From NCBI RefSeq assembly GCF_009796285.1, contig NZ_CP047020.1:9671780-9735779 (forward strand): a stretch of 64,000 nt of DNA. The letters are read 5' to 3'. Source of the DNA: Streptomyces broussonetiae. Lineage in GTDB: Bacteria; Actinomycetota; Actinomycetes; Streptomycetales; Streptomycetaceae. Shown here piece by piece: positions 43,891-52,732 of the stretch. The position numbers and the translations under genes were made by a program. The notes beneath the pieces were generated by a model, which was not told the DNA's origin, did not search any database, and saw only the letters and a program-made list of their open reading frames with translations. The stretch's first letter is position 1. Every line of letters starts with the position of its first letter.

Positions 43891-45158
43891 TCATCCGGTG
43901 AGCGACTGTCGGACCGGGTCGCGGTCGCTACAACAACTCAGTAGGCCGTTGGTGTTCTCGTTGGTCCCGCGTTGCCAGGGGCTGTGAGGGTCCGCGAAGT
44001 AGACAGGGATGCCGGTCTCAACCGTGAAGGCGGCGTGGGCGGACAGTTCCTTGCCGCGGTCCCAGGTGAGAGATCGCCGGAGTTGCTCAGGCAGTGTGGT
44101 CATCGTCCTGGCCAGAGCGTTCTTCATCGTGATGGCGCCGTATCCGGCCAGAGCGGGTCCGTTCTTCGTGCGCGGGACCACACCGTAGCCCTCCTCGCGC
44201 GGCAAGTGGACCAGCATGGTGAACCTGGTGCTGCGCTCGACGAGAGTCCCGATCGCCGAGCGTTTCAGCCCGATGATGAGGTCGCCCTCCCAGTGCCCGG
44301 GAACGGCGCGGTCCTCGGCCTCGGCGGGACGCTCGCTGAGGAGGACCTTGTCGGTGACGTGAGCCCATGCCTTCTGCCGGCTGCGTGCCCGGGGAACACG
44401 CAGCGCCCGTCCGGTGCGCAGGCAGGCCACCAACTCGCGTTTCAGCGCACCACGTCCCTCGACGTAGAGCGCCTGGTAGATCGCCTCGTGACTGATGCGC
44501 ATGTCCTCATCGTCGGGGAACTCGACCGGCAGGCGTCGCGCGATCTGCTCCGGGCTCCAGGCTGTCACCCAGCCTCTGTCGCCGCGGTGCGGCTTGTTGC
44601 GCCCCTTCCAGGCCGGGCCCTCCGGGCCCACACGGTTGCCTCCGGCGTCGGTGACGTCCCCCGACAGACGGGCCTGGATATAGGCTCGCAGCCTCGGTTT
44701 GTCCACCAGCTTGGCCTTCTTCGGGCGCCGGGCCCGGCGTTCAGCGTGCCACTGTGCGGTCGAGGCCCGGTAGTCCAGCTTGTAGGTCCGGGTAGAGGCA
44801 TTGCGCCGCAGCTCACGGGAGACCGTCGACGGCGCCCGTCCGAGCCTGCGGGCGATCTCGCAGACGCCGGCGCCCTGGGCATGCCAGACGGCGATGTCCT
44901 CCCGTTCGGGAAACGACAGGTAGCGCCCGGACACCTCATCAGCAGACACGGATTCACGCCGCCAGCGTGCCGGAACCAGCGGAACCCCACCGGCCCGGAC
45001 ACCTCGGCAGCACTGCACGCATCCTCGGTCTTGGCACCCCGAGCGATCGCCGACCAGAACCTGACCCTGTCCTCACGCCAGGCCACCGACGGCCTGCCCG
45101 GCGACGGCATCAACCCCCGATACGCACGAACCTGCTTGTGCCGCTTCACAGAGCCCAT
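43891..45158 (-). pseudogene. IS30-family transposase, frameshifted and 3'-truncated
   Basis: The true N-terminus is in one frame (MGSVKRHKQVRAYRGL, DRVRFWSAIARGAKTEDACS), then a shift near 44950-44965 moves to the frame of SGRYLSFPEREDIAVW, RRLGRAPSTVSRELRRNAST (HTH) and the DDE core (PGHWEGDLIIGLKRSAIG, LTWDRGKELSAHAAF, WQRGTNENTNGLL). After NGLL the family sequence ends and an unrelated tail leads to the stop, so the last 40 or so residues are missing. Its 5' flank TGTTGCGACGACCGGTTGAA (45180-45199) is likely the terminal repeat. Confidence 0.85.
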
Positions 45159-45204
45159 CGCTCCACCTCCCGATCAGGTGTTGCGACGACCGGTTGAATC
45201 CGTC

Positions 45205-45495
45205 CAGTTCCGCTCCCGGAAGTTCGTCCGGGCGCTCGACCGCCACCGGATGGCCGGATCGATAGGGAGGGTCGGAGCTGCCGGCGACAACGCAGCCATG
45301 GAGTCCTTCTTCAGCCTGCTGCAGAAGAACGTCCTCGACCGCCGTGCCTGGGCCACTCGCGAAGAACTCCGGATCGCGATCGTGACCTGGATCGAGCGGA
45401 CCTATCACCGACGTCGCAGACAAGCCTCACTCGGTCGGCTGACCCCCATCGAATTCGAGACCGTCATGACCACGCCGACCCTCCAGGCCGCGTGA
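45205..45495 (+). pseudogene. IS3-family transposase, C-terminal fragment
   Basis: QFRSRKFVRALDRHRMAGSI, GDNAAMESFFSLLQKNVLDR (catalytic Glu) and RRRQASLGRLTPIEFETVM identify the end of an IS3-family OrfB. Its upstream part is missing at the edge of the IS30 element, which probably inserted into it. Confidence 0.85.
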
Positions 45496-45593
45496 CCGCA
45501 CCTGTCACCCGAACCTGCATCTGACCCCTCCTTCTGCCGCGTGGAGGACATGTCCACCACGCAACCAACCTGGTCAATGCTGTAAGCGCCGCT

Positions 45594-45749
45594 TCAACTG
45601 CCCATAAGCCAGTGCTTGGGCCGGTTCTCCGTGCGCTTCCCTGCGAGGATGCAGGTGGCCCAGGGCTGGCGGACCGTGATGCCGCGGATCCAGTCGCCGC
45701 TTTCGACGGCGGCGCCCTGCTCGGCGATCGAGTCGACCGGCTCACCCAC
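45594..45749 (-). pseudogene. ASCH-domain-like protein, N-terminal fragment
   Basis: From GTG 45749 the frame reads GEPVDSIAEQGAAVESGDWI, then RGITVRQPWATCILAGKRTE NRPKHW, the opening of ASCH-fold proteins (RxITVRQPWA, TENR). It ends four codons later at the junction with the IS3 fragment. It is in frame with the upstream membrane-protein gene, so the two could be one fused gene. Confidence 0.45.
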
Positions 45750-45830
45750 GGCCGCCGGGTATGACGCGGCGGCCTGGCTGCAGATCTCTGACCGCCACAA
45801 ACTCGCCAGCAGCGCGACGCCGAAGGTGAG

Positions 45831-47214
45831 GGGTCTGTACGGTCTTCGGTGTAACTCCCGATCATGGAAGTAGCACCTGATGAGCGACGTGACTGTCTCT
45901 GTTGAGGCGGTTGAAGAGGTCCGGCCGGCCGAGTCGCCGGCGGACCTGCTGGATGACCAGTTGATCGGGCAGCTGGTCGACCGGGCCCGCGCGAGCGGCC
46001 TGCAGCTGACCGGCGACGGCGGGCTGCTGCAGCAATTGACCAAGCGCGTGCTGGAGTCCGCCCTGGAAGGCGAGATCACCGACCACCTCGGCTACGAGAA
46101 GCACGACCCGGCCGGTGCCGGCAGCGGCAACAGCCGCAACGGGGCCCGGTCCAAGACCGTTCTGACCGACGTGGGGCCGGTGGAGATCACGGTGCCGCGT
46201 GACCGCGACGGCAGCTTCGAGCCGCAGATCGTCAAGAAGCGGCAGAGGCGGCTGACCGGCGTCGACGAGATGGTCCTGTCGCTGTCCGCGCGTGGTCTGA
46301 CGCACGGTGACATCTCCGCCCACCTGGCCGAGGTCTATGGCGCGAGCGTGTCCAAGCAGACCATCTCGACCATCACCGACAAGGTCATGGACGGGATGGC
46401 CGAATGGCAGAACCGGCCGCTGGACCCGGTCTATCCAGTGATCTTCATCGACTGCGTGCACGTCAAGGTGCGAGATGGGCAGGTGGCGAACCGGCCCATC
46501 TACGTCGCACTCGCCGTCACGGTGGACGGCACGCGCGACATTCTCGGCCTGTGGGCCGGCGACGGCGGCGAAGGCGCCAAATACTGGCTCCAGGTCCTGA
46601 CCGAGATCAAGAACCGCGGTGTCGAGGATGTGTGCATGGTCGTCTGTGACGGGCTCAAGGGCCTGCCCGACTCGATCTCGGCGGTCTGGCCCCAGGCGGT
46701 GACCCAGACCTGTGTCGTCCACCTGATCCGGGCGTCGTTCCGCTACGCGGGCCGCCAGGACTGGGACAAGATCTCCCGCGCGCTCAAGCCGGTCTACACG
46801 GCTCCCACTGCGAGCGCGGCGGAGGACCGGTTCCTGGAGTTCCAGGAGGAGTGGGGCGCCAAGTACCCGGCGATCGTGCGCCTTTGGGAGAACGCCTGGG
46901 CAGAGTTCGTGCCCTTCCTGCAGTTCGACACCGAGATCCGCCGTGTCGTCTGCACCACCAACGCTATCGAGTCGGTCAACGCTCGCATACGAAAAGCCGT
47001 CCGGGCCCGCGGGCACTTCCCGAACGAGGCCGCAGCCCTCAAATGCGTCTACATGGCCATCATGAGCCTCGACCCCACCGGCCAGGGACGCAAACGCTGG
47101 ACCATGCGTTGGAAGCCCGCCCTGCAGGCATTCGACATCGCCTTCGACGGCCGACTCTCCGTCGGCCGCCGATAACTCACATCACCCGAGTTACACCGTT
47201 GGCTGGACAGACCC
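45831..47214 (+). mobile_element. IS256-family insertion sequence (copy 2), with target duplication
   Basis: Inverted repeats at 45831-45857 and 47188-47214 (outer GGGTCTGT, inner CGGTGTAACTC identical). A perfect 8-base target duplication AAGGTGAG flanks it (45823-45830 and 47215-47222), showing a recent, undisturbed insertion. It is not closely related to copy 1 in repeat or protein sequence. Confidence 0.95.
45880..47175 (+). CDS. IS256-family transposase
   Basis: A 431-residue complete mutator-type transposase: NSRNGARSKTVLTDVGPVEI, PVIFIDCVHVKVRDGQVANR (first Asp), CMVVCDGLKGLPDSI (second Asp), and VCTTNAIESVNARIRKAV (Glu). Intact; most relatives are annotated as IS256 family transposases. 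Confidence 0.95.
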   Translation: MSDVTVSVEAVEEVRPAESPADLLDDQLIGQLVDRARASGLQLTGDGGLLQQLTKRVLESALEGEITDHLGYEKHDPAGAGSGNSRNGARSKTVLTDVGPVEITVPRDRDGSFEPQIVKKRQRRLTGVDEMVLSLSARGLTHGDISAHLAEVYGASVSKQTISTITDKVMDGMAEWQNRPLDPVYPVIFIDCVHVKVRDGQVANRPIYVALAVTVDGTRDILGLWAGDGGEGAKYWLQVLTEIKNRGVEDVCMVVCDGLKGLPDSISAVWPQAVTQTCVVHLIRASFRYAGRQDWDKISRALKPVYTAPTASAAEDRFLEFQEEWGAKYPAIVRLWENAWAEFVPFLQFDTEIRRVVCTTNAIESVNARIRKAVRARGHFPNEAAALKCVYMAIMSLDPTGQGRKRWTMRWKPALQAFDIAFDGRLSVGRR

Positions 47215-47282
47215 AAGGTGAGGACCACGTGGCCGGCCAGCACGATGGTGATGGCCGTTTCGATGTTCCGTGTTCGTGACGG

Positions 47283-47345
47283 TGGCTTTTGTGAGGTCAT
47301 GGGCGGCCGCCTCTCTGGTCTCTGGTGACAATGCCGGGGCTCTGG
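47283..47345. repeat. Direct repeat copy A (paired with 48199-48262)
   Basis: About 63 bases at the start of the split membrane-protein gene and the end of the GNAT gene resemble 48199-48262 at the start of the second small membrane-protein gene. Shared words include GCCGGGG and TGGTC and the same ATG position. It suggests an old tandem duplication of this module. Confidence 0.6.
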
Positions 47346-47950
47346 CGCGGTTGTGGGGGCACGAGGGGCGCGGTGGTGATCGCCAGGTCCCCGGTCACGA
47401 GGAGCGCCGGATCGTCGCTCCTGATCAGGGCGGAGAGTTCAGGGAGGCGGCGGGGGCGCCGTTGCATGTGGGCGTAGTACTGTCCCTGGACGTTACGGGT
47501 GACCCGGACCTGATGCCAGCCCAGCTCCTCACGGAAGTATCGCGCCAGCCGGTTGTCAGGGACGCAGCAGCGCACCCAGTGCAGTTCCGGTCCGGTGCGC
47601 CGGGCTGCGTAGTCGAGCACCCACAGGGTCATCAAGTCAGCCAGTCTCGCGCCGCGTTGATCGGGATGGGTGTGCATCATGGCCAGGTTCATGGACGGCT
47701 CGGCGTGCTCGCTGGCGGTCCATGTCCACCCCGGTGTCGTGGCGTAGAGGACGAAGCAGCCCACGACGGCGCTGTCCTCCACAAGCAGCATGAGGGCCAT
47801 GTCATCGCTAGTGTTTGCGGTCAGCACGCGTAGGGCGATGCTGTCTGGTGGTAACTGGCCACGTTGACGGGCCCATTCGTTGCGCGCTTGGAGGAGTTTG
47901 TGGATCCCCTGGCCGTCCTCGTCAGCGGCCGGGCGCATCTCGTATACCAA
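47297..47950 (-). CDS. GNAT-family N-acetyltransferase
   Basis: A 217-residue protein with a GCN5-type fold: EMRPAADEDGQGIHKLLQAR at the N-terminus, DDMALMLLVEDSAVVGCFVL, the acetyl-CoA loop THPDQRGARLADLMTLWVLD (QxxGxG variant QRGARL), and ARYFREELGWHQVRVT near the end. A TTG at 47950 or ATG at 47938 can start it. Its stop overlaps the start of the split membrane-protein gene. Substrate unknown; toxin-antitoxin partnership is not indicated. Confidence 0.82.
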   Translation of the reverse strand: MVYEMRPAADEDGQGIHKLLQARNEWARQRGQLPPDSIALRVLTANTSDDMALMLLVEDSAVVGCFVLYATTPGWTWTASEHAEPSMNLAMMHTHPDQRGARLADLMTLWVLDYAARRTGPELHWVRCCVPDNRLARYFREELGWHQVRVTRNVQGQYYAHMQRRPRRLPELSALIRSDDPALLVTGDLAITTAPLVPPQPRQSPGIVTRDQRGGRP

Positions 47951-48094
47951 GTTCTTGTCTCTCGTGAGGGCCGGTTGGCGGTAGGTCTCGGGCCGGCCGT
48001 TCTTCGTGAGGGCGCTCCCTTTGGGGCCGGGGATGTACGGGTTGTCCGGAGTGCATGAGAGCGGCGTCGGCGAGACCTGGAGAGGTGGTTGGGT

Positions 48095-48217
48095 TCAGTG
48101 ACTTCGAAGCGTGTGGACGAGCGCGATGACGAAGGCAAGGATGACGAGGCTGGCCAGGGTGGTCGTGATGACGGTGTCGATGATCCTGGTCCGTAGCGGC
48201 GGCTTGGGTGTGGTCAT
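48095..48217 (-). CDS. Small single-span membrane protein
   Basis: A 40-residue protein, TTPKPPLRTRIIDTVITTTL followed by ASLVILAFVIALVHTLRSH: a basic N-terminus and one transmembrane helix. GAGG lies nine bases upstream. An in-frame ATG at 48268, overlapping the stop of the previous gene, would add 17 low-complexity residues. Paralogue of the IS256-split membrane protein; the upstream bases of both genes are also similar. Confidence 0.65.
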   Translation of the reverse strand: MTTPKPPLRTRIIDTVITTTLASLVILAFVIALVHTLRSH

Positions 48218-48262
48218 GAGCGGCGGCCTCTTTGGTCGCTGGTGATGATGCCGGGGTTCTGG
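48199..48262. repeat. Direct repeat copy B (paired with 47283-47345)
   Basis: See the partner copy; spacing between copies is about 915 bases and includes the GNAT gene. Confidence 0.6.
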
Positions 48263-48264
48263 GG

Positions 48265-48750
48265 TCATTGAGTTCTCCCTGTGGTCGGCTGTAGGAATGC
48301 GATGAAGGCGTGGTGGCGGTGCAGCCAATGCAGGTACGCCTCGTACGCCTCGTCGGTGCTGGGCATGGCGTCTCGTCCCATCGCGAGGACGCCGTCGACG
48401 AAGCCCGACCCGGCGCGGCGGCACGCAAGGTTGAACTGAGGGCGGGCAGAGGCCGGGCCACCGGTCGATTCGTCGGTGAACCGTTCTCGGTGGACGATCC
48501 ATCCGCGGTCGCGCGCGTGCTCCGTCAGGAGGGCGTGTGCGCCGTCGGTGTCCACGCCGCGGTCGGCGAAGACGTAGGTGGTCACCTTGACGGACCGGCC
48601 GGGTTTGATGGCGGCGAGAGCGTTCTCGAAGACGCTGCGTCGCAAGGCGCTCAGCCTGGAATCAGGGGTTGGTCGTAACCGGGGCTCCGGCAGCCTCCAT
48701 CTCAACCACGGCTCGTCGAGTTCGTCGGCCGGGACGAGCTGGAGCTTCAT
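48265..48750 (-). CDS. Recombinase-fold-like protein lacking the catalytic serine
   Basis: A 161-residue protein. GGAGG precedes the ATG at 48750, and the ATG overlaps the stop of a tiny upstream gene. After a variable N-terminus, KVTTYVFADRGVDTDGAHAL, RDRGWIVHRERFTDESTGGP, ARPQFNLACRRAGSGFVDGV and AYEAYLHWLHRHHAFIAFLQ follow the strand-helix order of the serine-recombinase N-terminal domain, but the position of the nucleophilic Ser after the first strand is Ala-Asp. It is therefore unlikely to cut DNA. Role unknown; part of the leftward operon. Confidence 0.65.
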   Translation of the reverse strand: MKLQLVPADELDEPWLRWRLPEPRLRPTPDSRLSALRRSVFENALAAIKPGRSVKVTTYVFADRGVDTDGAHALLTEHARDRGWIVHRERFTDESTGGPASARPQFNLACRRAGSGFVDGVLAMGRDAMPSTDEAYEAYLHWLHRHHAFIAFLQPTTGRTQ

Positions 48751-48893
48751 GAGGCCCTCCTGTATGGCTCGGTGAAGGGGCGGTTCTCCTCTTCGTGCCG
48801 ATGCGCCGTGGCTTCCGGCGGTGTACGGGGCGCGCGGTGCACGAGAACAAAGGCGGCGAAGCCAAGAGCGGCGCGGGCAAGCAGTTGCGTCAC
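48747..48893 (-). CDS. Tiny membrane protein
   Basis: A 48-residue protein from GTG: TQLLARAALGFAAFVLVHRA, a single hydrophobic helix, then a polar tail (HRHEEENRPFTEPYRRAS). Its stop overlaps the ATG of the following gene (ATGA), which supports it being translated. Confidence 0.55.
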   Translation of the reverse strand: MTQLLARAALGFAAFVLVHRAPRTPPEATAHRHEEENRPFTEPYRRAS

Positions 48894-49045
48894 GGGTGCT
48901 CGTCTTCAGACCCCTGTAGGGGATCTCACGACCGGGTATCACGGTGATGCCTCTGGCTCGTCTCGATTGGTGGCAGTGAGGTCCCGGGCGGGGCGGGTGT
49001 GCGAGGGCAACAAGCCCCGGCCGGGGGTTTCATGGGCGTGTGCGC

Positions 49046-50173
49046 TCAAGGGGTGGCGGTGATCTCCTTGGCGGTCTTGGTCAGCAGTGCGGCGGAGGCG
49101 ATGGTGTCGTGGCTGAGGAGCAGCGAGCGGTGGGGGAGCCGGGCAAGGTGTTCGGTCATGGCCTCGGTGCCGGTCGTGGCGGTGGGGGTCAGGCCGAAGA
49201 TGTCGGGGTAGCGGTCCTCGGTCTTCTGGTCGAACACGTCCGCGTCGGTCAGCGTCCGCCCGGTCTCCACGAGGGCCGGGGTCGCATCAGAGCTCATCGT
49301 GGGGAAGAGGAGCCCTGATACGCGGCCTTCGGTGGACAGGGTGAGGCCGAGCCACGAGTGGAGCTGGTCGGGGAAGAACTGCGGCTTCAGTTCCTTGCCG
49401 GTCTTGTGCCACAGCGGCTCGCGGCGGCCGTCCTTGAGGGCCTGCGTCACCTTGGGGTGCTGGGTGGGGTGGAGTTGCCCGCCGTCGAGCACCTTTTCCC
49501 GGACTTGGTCGTACAGGCCGGTCGCGTCGAGGAGGCCGAGGCCGAGCGCGGCGGCGGACGGCCACGGCAATACGCGCAGGCTGCTGTCCGATTCGGGGCG
49601 GACGAAGACGCGGTCGTTGGCGAGCAGGCCCCAGCCGTCCAGGGCGAGCAGGAGGCTGGTGGTGGTCTTGCCCGCGCCTTTGTCGCCCAGGGTCAGGACG
49701 GCTTCACCATGGTGGGTGGCGGCGGAGGCGTGGAGGACGGTCCAGCCGTCGGCGAGGAGCTGGCTGCGGACGAGTTCGCGGGCGAGGCGGGCGGCGGCGA
49801 CGGCGACCGGTTCGGCCTGGTCACCGACAATGACCAGGCGGCGCCCGTCGGCCTGGTAGCCGATGCGCTCATCAGGCTGTACTGCATACGTGATCCCGTC
49901 GTGCCGGGCGACGTGGGTTCGGGCGTTCGCGTAGGTGGTTTCTTCGTGCCCGTAGTCCGTGACGAGGGCGCGGATGTCCTCCACGCGGCCCGGGTCGACG
50001 TCGGCGAGGACCAGGCTGGCGTCGGTGAGGGAGCCGGGGCCGGCGTCGTCGGCGGCAGTGGCGTTCCACCAGGGGCCGAAGTAGCGGGTGGACCAGTCGG
50101 TGATTGCCTTGGTGAGGCTGGCGACTGTGACGGTTGCGGTGTCGGCGTGGATGCGGGTTGCGGTCACAGGCAC
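49046..50173 (-). CDS. HPr kinase-like P-loop protein
   Basis: A 375-residue protein. GTG at 50173 is preferred for AAGGAG seven bases upstream; it overlaps the end of the dehydrogenase gene. The N-terminal 140 residues are poorly conserved. From about 145 the pattern WTVLHASAATHHGEAVLTLG, DKGAGKTTTSLLLALDGWGL and LANDRVFVRP matches HprK C-terminal-like ATPases (Walker A at 163-171 and the ANDR block). The HPr-phosphorylating Asp/loop cannot be verified. Similar proteins occur as kinases in RiPP clusters, but no precursor is seen here. Substrate unknown. Confidence 0.8.
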   Translation of the reverse strand: MPVTATRIHADTATVTVASLTKAITDWSTRYFGPWWNATAADDAGPGSLTDASLVLADVDPGRVEDIRALVTDYGHEETTYANARTHVARHDGITYAVQPDERIGYQADGRRLVIVGDQAEPVAVAAARLARELVRSQLLADGWTVLHASAATHHGEAVLTLGDKGAGKTTTSLLLALDGWGLLANDRVFVRPESDSSLRVLPWPSAAALGLGLLDATGLYDQVREKVLDGGQLHPTQHPKVTQALKDGRREPLWHKTGKELKPQFFPDQLHSWLGLTLSTEGRVSGLLFPTMSSDATPALVETGRTLTDADVFDQKTEDRYPDIFGLTPTATTGTEAMTEHLARLPHRSLLLSHDTIASAALLTKTAKEITATP

Positions 50174-51072
50174 GTACGGGCTCCTTGTTCGTGGTGGTTG
50201 ATGGTGCGGTAGGCGGCTTCGAGTTTGGTCCGGGCCGTGATCAGGTCCGCTGTCTCGTGCGGGTCGAGCTCCAGGGGCTGGACGGTGGGACGGCCGGCGC
50301 GGATGCGCAACCGGATTCCGAGCCACACGCCCGCGCGGTTGACGGACAGCACGTCGGTTCCGTCCTCGACGTCCAGGAGCTTGCGCAGGGCGGACAGGAC
50401 GGCGGCGGCCGGTCCATGGCGGGTGCGTCCGATCCCGGCGTTGATCCGGCGGGGCCGGTCGGCGAGTTCGGCGCGGATGAGGTCGAGGGGGACGGCGCAG
50501 GGGGTGCCACGAATGGTGGTGGAAGAGGCACAGATGACTGCGCCGTCCCCGTGCTCGCCGATCACATAGCCGTCGACCTCGTTGACGGGCACGCGGTGAT
50601 GGGCGGCGAGGGCTGTGCGGTAGCGGGCGGTGTCGGTAGCCGATCCGATCCCGTAGGTGGGGGCGCCGCTGATGGTGGCGCACAGGCGTGAGAGGACGTC
50701 CACGGGGTTGGTCACCATGACCACGGGGCGCGTGTAGCCGGTGAGGGTGCGGGCGAGTGAGGCGATGAGCGGGGCGTTCGCGGCGAGTCCTGCCATGCGC
50801 ACGTCGCGGCTGGCGGTGTTGGTGAAGGTGGCTCTGGGGCACAGGACCACGGCGTCCGTCTGGTCCAGCTCGGCGACGGTGACCGCGTGCGCGCGGGTCC
50901 CGGCGCGGACGACGTGGGCCATGTCGTCCAGATCGGCGACGAGACCGGTGGCGCTGTCGGCCGTGCGGGAGGTGATCAGCAGCCGGTCACACCAGGGTTC
51001 GCCGATGAGAAGCGCGGCGACAGTCTGTCCGACTGCGCCGGCGCCAATGATGCCGATTGTGTGGCCGGTCAC
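50164..51072 (-). CDS. Lactate/malate dehydrogenase-family enzyme
   Basis: A 302-residue protein with the NAD-binding motif GAGAVG (10-15), VTNPVDVLSRL (121-131), the substrate residues in GSATDTARYRTALA (Asp147, Arg150) and the catalytic histidine in GYVIGEHGDGAVI (His174). The proton relay therefore looks complete. It is coupled by a GTGA overlap to the kinase gene upstream and overlaps the HPr-kinase-like start downstream. The usual LDH region around the mobile loop is divergent (PRATFTNTASRDVRM), so the 2-oxoacid substrate may be unusual. Confidence 0.88.
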   Translation of the reverse strand: MTGHTIGIIGAGAVGQTVAALLIGEPWCDRLLITSRTADSATGLVADLDDMAHVVRAGTRAHAVTVAELDQTDAVVLCPRATFTNTASRDVRMAGLAANAPLIASLARTLTGYTRPVVMVTNPVDVLSRLCATISGAPTYGIGSATDTARYRTALAAHHRVPVNEVDGYVIGEHGDGAVICASSTTIRGTPCAVPLDLIRAELADRPRRINAGIGRTRHGPAAAVLSALRKLLDVEDGTDVLSVNRAGVWLGIRLRIRAGRPTVQPLELDPHETADLITARTKLEAAYRTINHHEQGARTCL

Positions 51073-52256
51073 CGGTCCGCCGCCCGGCTCACGGTCCGCA
51101 GGGCGAGCCGCCAGGCAGTCTCGGGGTCGGTTCCGGCCGCGAGCGGGGCACTCACCAGGTCCAGCAGCGAGCACAAGGTCTCTGAGCGGTCGATGACGGC
51201 TTGGGCGTGTTCGGGCAGTGGCAGGGTGGCGGGGGCAGTGAGGTAGGTGGAGAGGATGTTCACCGTGTCCATCAGCCACGTCACGAGCAGACGGCGGAGC
51301 CACAGGGTCCGCGCGGGACCGTGCAGGGTTCGCATCCGTCCCGCCACGAACTCGCCGATCCCGTCCACCACCGTAGACGCGGGGCCGTCCAAGTGCGGGG
51401 CGGCGAGGAGCGCGAGGAACGTACGTGAGACGAGCTTTGCCGTGTCATGGCAGGCGGGCCCGCGTGCCAGACTGGGGTCGATGAACACCGGTGCCTCTGT
51501 GGGGCCGTCGGGAAACAGGACATGTTCCGGCTTCAAGTCGCCGTAGACGATCACGGCGGGACCGGTCGGCGGGATGAGGCGGAGTTTCAGCAGCCGGGCT
51601 ACGACGGCGCCGACCACCGCGGCGACGTTCCGGCGCCTGCGCTCGTCCACTCGGTCAAGGCCGAGGCGTTCGACGTAGAGGCGACCGGAGACGCCGTTGA
51701 ACTTCCTGCGGAACGTGCCGTCGATGCTGCGTTCAGGAATCGACGCGGCGTCGACCTGCGAGGCCACCTGCGGGCGTTGAAGGCTCTCAAGGGCGGCGAC
51801 GGCGGTGCTGAGCAAGTCGTAGGTCCGGCCCGGGTCTTTGGTGATCAGGTTGGCGAGGGTCGGGCCCGTGACGGGTTCGGTGAACAGTACCCCGGCCGCG
51901 TAGCCGGCACATCGGCCGACCCGGACCCCAGACGCATCCAGGGCGCGGAGCTGCGCGGCTTCCCGCGCGAGCAGAGAGGCGGGAGAGGTGGCATAAGCGG
52001 CCTGCGCCGCACGGACCATGTCCCGGTCACCAGCCACGCCGCGCAGCACGGAGACGAGGGACAGGCCAAGGATGGAGTCCTTCGCGAACACGTCCCGCCC
52101 GCCGATGCTGGCGCGGTGCACATAGCCGGTGACCGAGGGGACGTGATCGCCGAGCGTCAGTGGCTCGCAGGGCCACAGGTCAGCTGCGGCGCGGTGGATG
52201 CGGTCGGCGCTGAGCGCGAACAGATCGGCGGCCTGCGGTAAGGGGGTGCGGTGCAT
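51069..52256 (-). CDS. APH/choline-kinase-like phosphotransferase
   Basis: A 395-residue protein. CCGAGGAGA precedes the ATG at 52256. The kinase fold is indicated by IVYGDLKPEHVLF (238-247 region, a Brenner-type motif with Tyr for His) and VFIDPSLARGPACHDTAKLV (260 onward, DFG-like Asp260). The N-terminal lobe contains RASIGGRDVFAKDSILGLS, a candidate ATP-lysine. It resembles aminoglycoside/homoserine-type small-molecule kinases. No resistance role is implied by the neighbours, which are a dehydrogenase and an HprK-like ATPase in the same transcript. Confidence 0.8.
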   Translation of the reverse strand: MHRTPLPQAADLFALSADRIHRAAADLWPCEPLTLGDHVPSVTGYVHRASIGGRDVFAKDSILGLSLVSVLRGVAGDRDMVRAAQAAYATSPASLLAREAAQLRALDASGVRVGRCAGYAAGVLFTEPVTGPTLANLITKDPGRTYDLLSTAVAALESLQRPQVASQVDAASIPERSIDGTFRRKFNGVSGRLYVERLGLDRVDERRRRNVAAVVGAVVARLLKLRLIPPTGPAVIVYGDLKPEHVLFPDGPTEAPVFIDPSLARGPACHDTAKLVSRTFLALLAAPHLDGPASTVVDGIGEFVAGRMRTLHGPARTLWLRRLLVTWLMDTVNILSTYLTAPATLPLPEHAQAVIDRSETLCSLLDLVSAPLAAGTDPETAWRLALRTVSRAADR

Positions 52257-52732
52257 AGTGTCTCCTCGGCGGTCAACAGTGGCGGGCGTGTACCGCCCGC
52301 CCGGTGCAGAGAGGCTGGGTGTGCGGCCGGGGTAGGACGGCTCCTCTTGGGGTGAGGTGCCGTCCCGGTCCCGCGCGGCCGGTCTTGCCTGGGCCACTGA
52401 CCGCGCGGGAGCTATCGGTTGTCCCGGACCGGCGGCAGGGCGCGGGAACGGGGCTACCGACTCGGGATGGAGTGGTGACCGGCGGGGTGTGACGTTCGGC
52501 GGGTCCGAGCCCCGCCGGGGTCTATCGGGTGCCGCAGCGGCACTCATGTGGTGCGGCCAGGTTGCGGCCTCGGGCGGCGGGCGGTCCGGACGCTCTACTC
52601 GGACCGGCGCGGCGTCTACGCGGACGGTGAGAAGACCTGAGCCGGCACCAGGGCGAGGCCTGCAACCGACCGCGCCGAGTAGCGCAGCCTTGGCGGTCCT
52701 GCCGTCGCCGGCCGGCATCCGACGCCGGCTCC
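52257..52732. other. Untranslated or degraded stretch within the leftward operon
   Basis: The only long frame is a Pro/Arg-rich in-frame extension of the kinase, not protein-like. The kinase may have its own promoter here. No hairpin was convincing. Confidence 0.4.

Larger units (their letters stand above)
45750..47300 (-). pseudogene. Small membrane protein gene split by IS256
   Basis: The 5' part (47300-47215) encodes MTSQKPPSRTRNIETAITIV, LAGHVVLT. Removing the IS256 element and one copy of the 8-base target duplication joins it in frame to TFGVALLASLWRSEICSQ encoded at 45830 leftward, completing one transmembrane helix. The ATG overlaps the stop of the GNAT gene (ATGA). The protein is a paralogue of the 40-residue membrane protein encoded at 48217-48095. 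Confidence 0.7.

Noticed and set aside
43972..45495. A single 507-codon rightward frame spanning the IS30 and IS3 remnants
   Set aside because: Only its last 97 codons (from 45205) are transposase-like; the rest is antisense to the IS30 gene.
49015..49027. CCCCGGCCGGGG palindrome after the HPr-kinase-like gene as a terminator
   Set aside because: The symmetric core leaves no proper loop and there is no T-run; gene spacing downstream is compatible with continued transcription.
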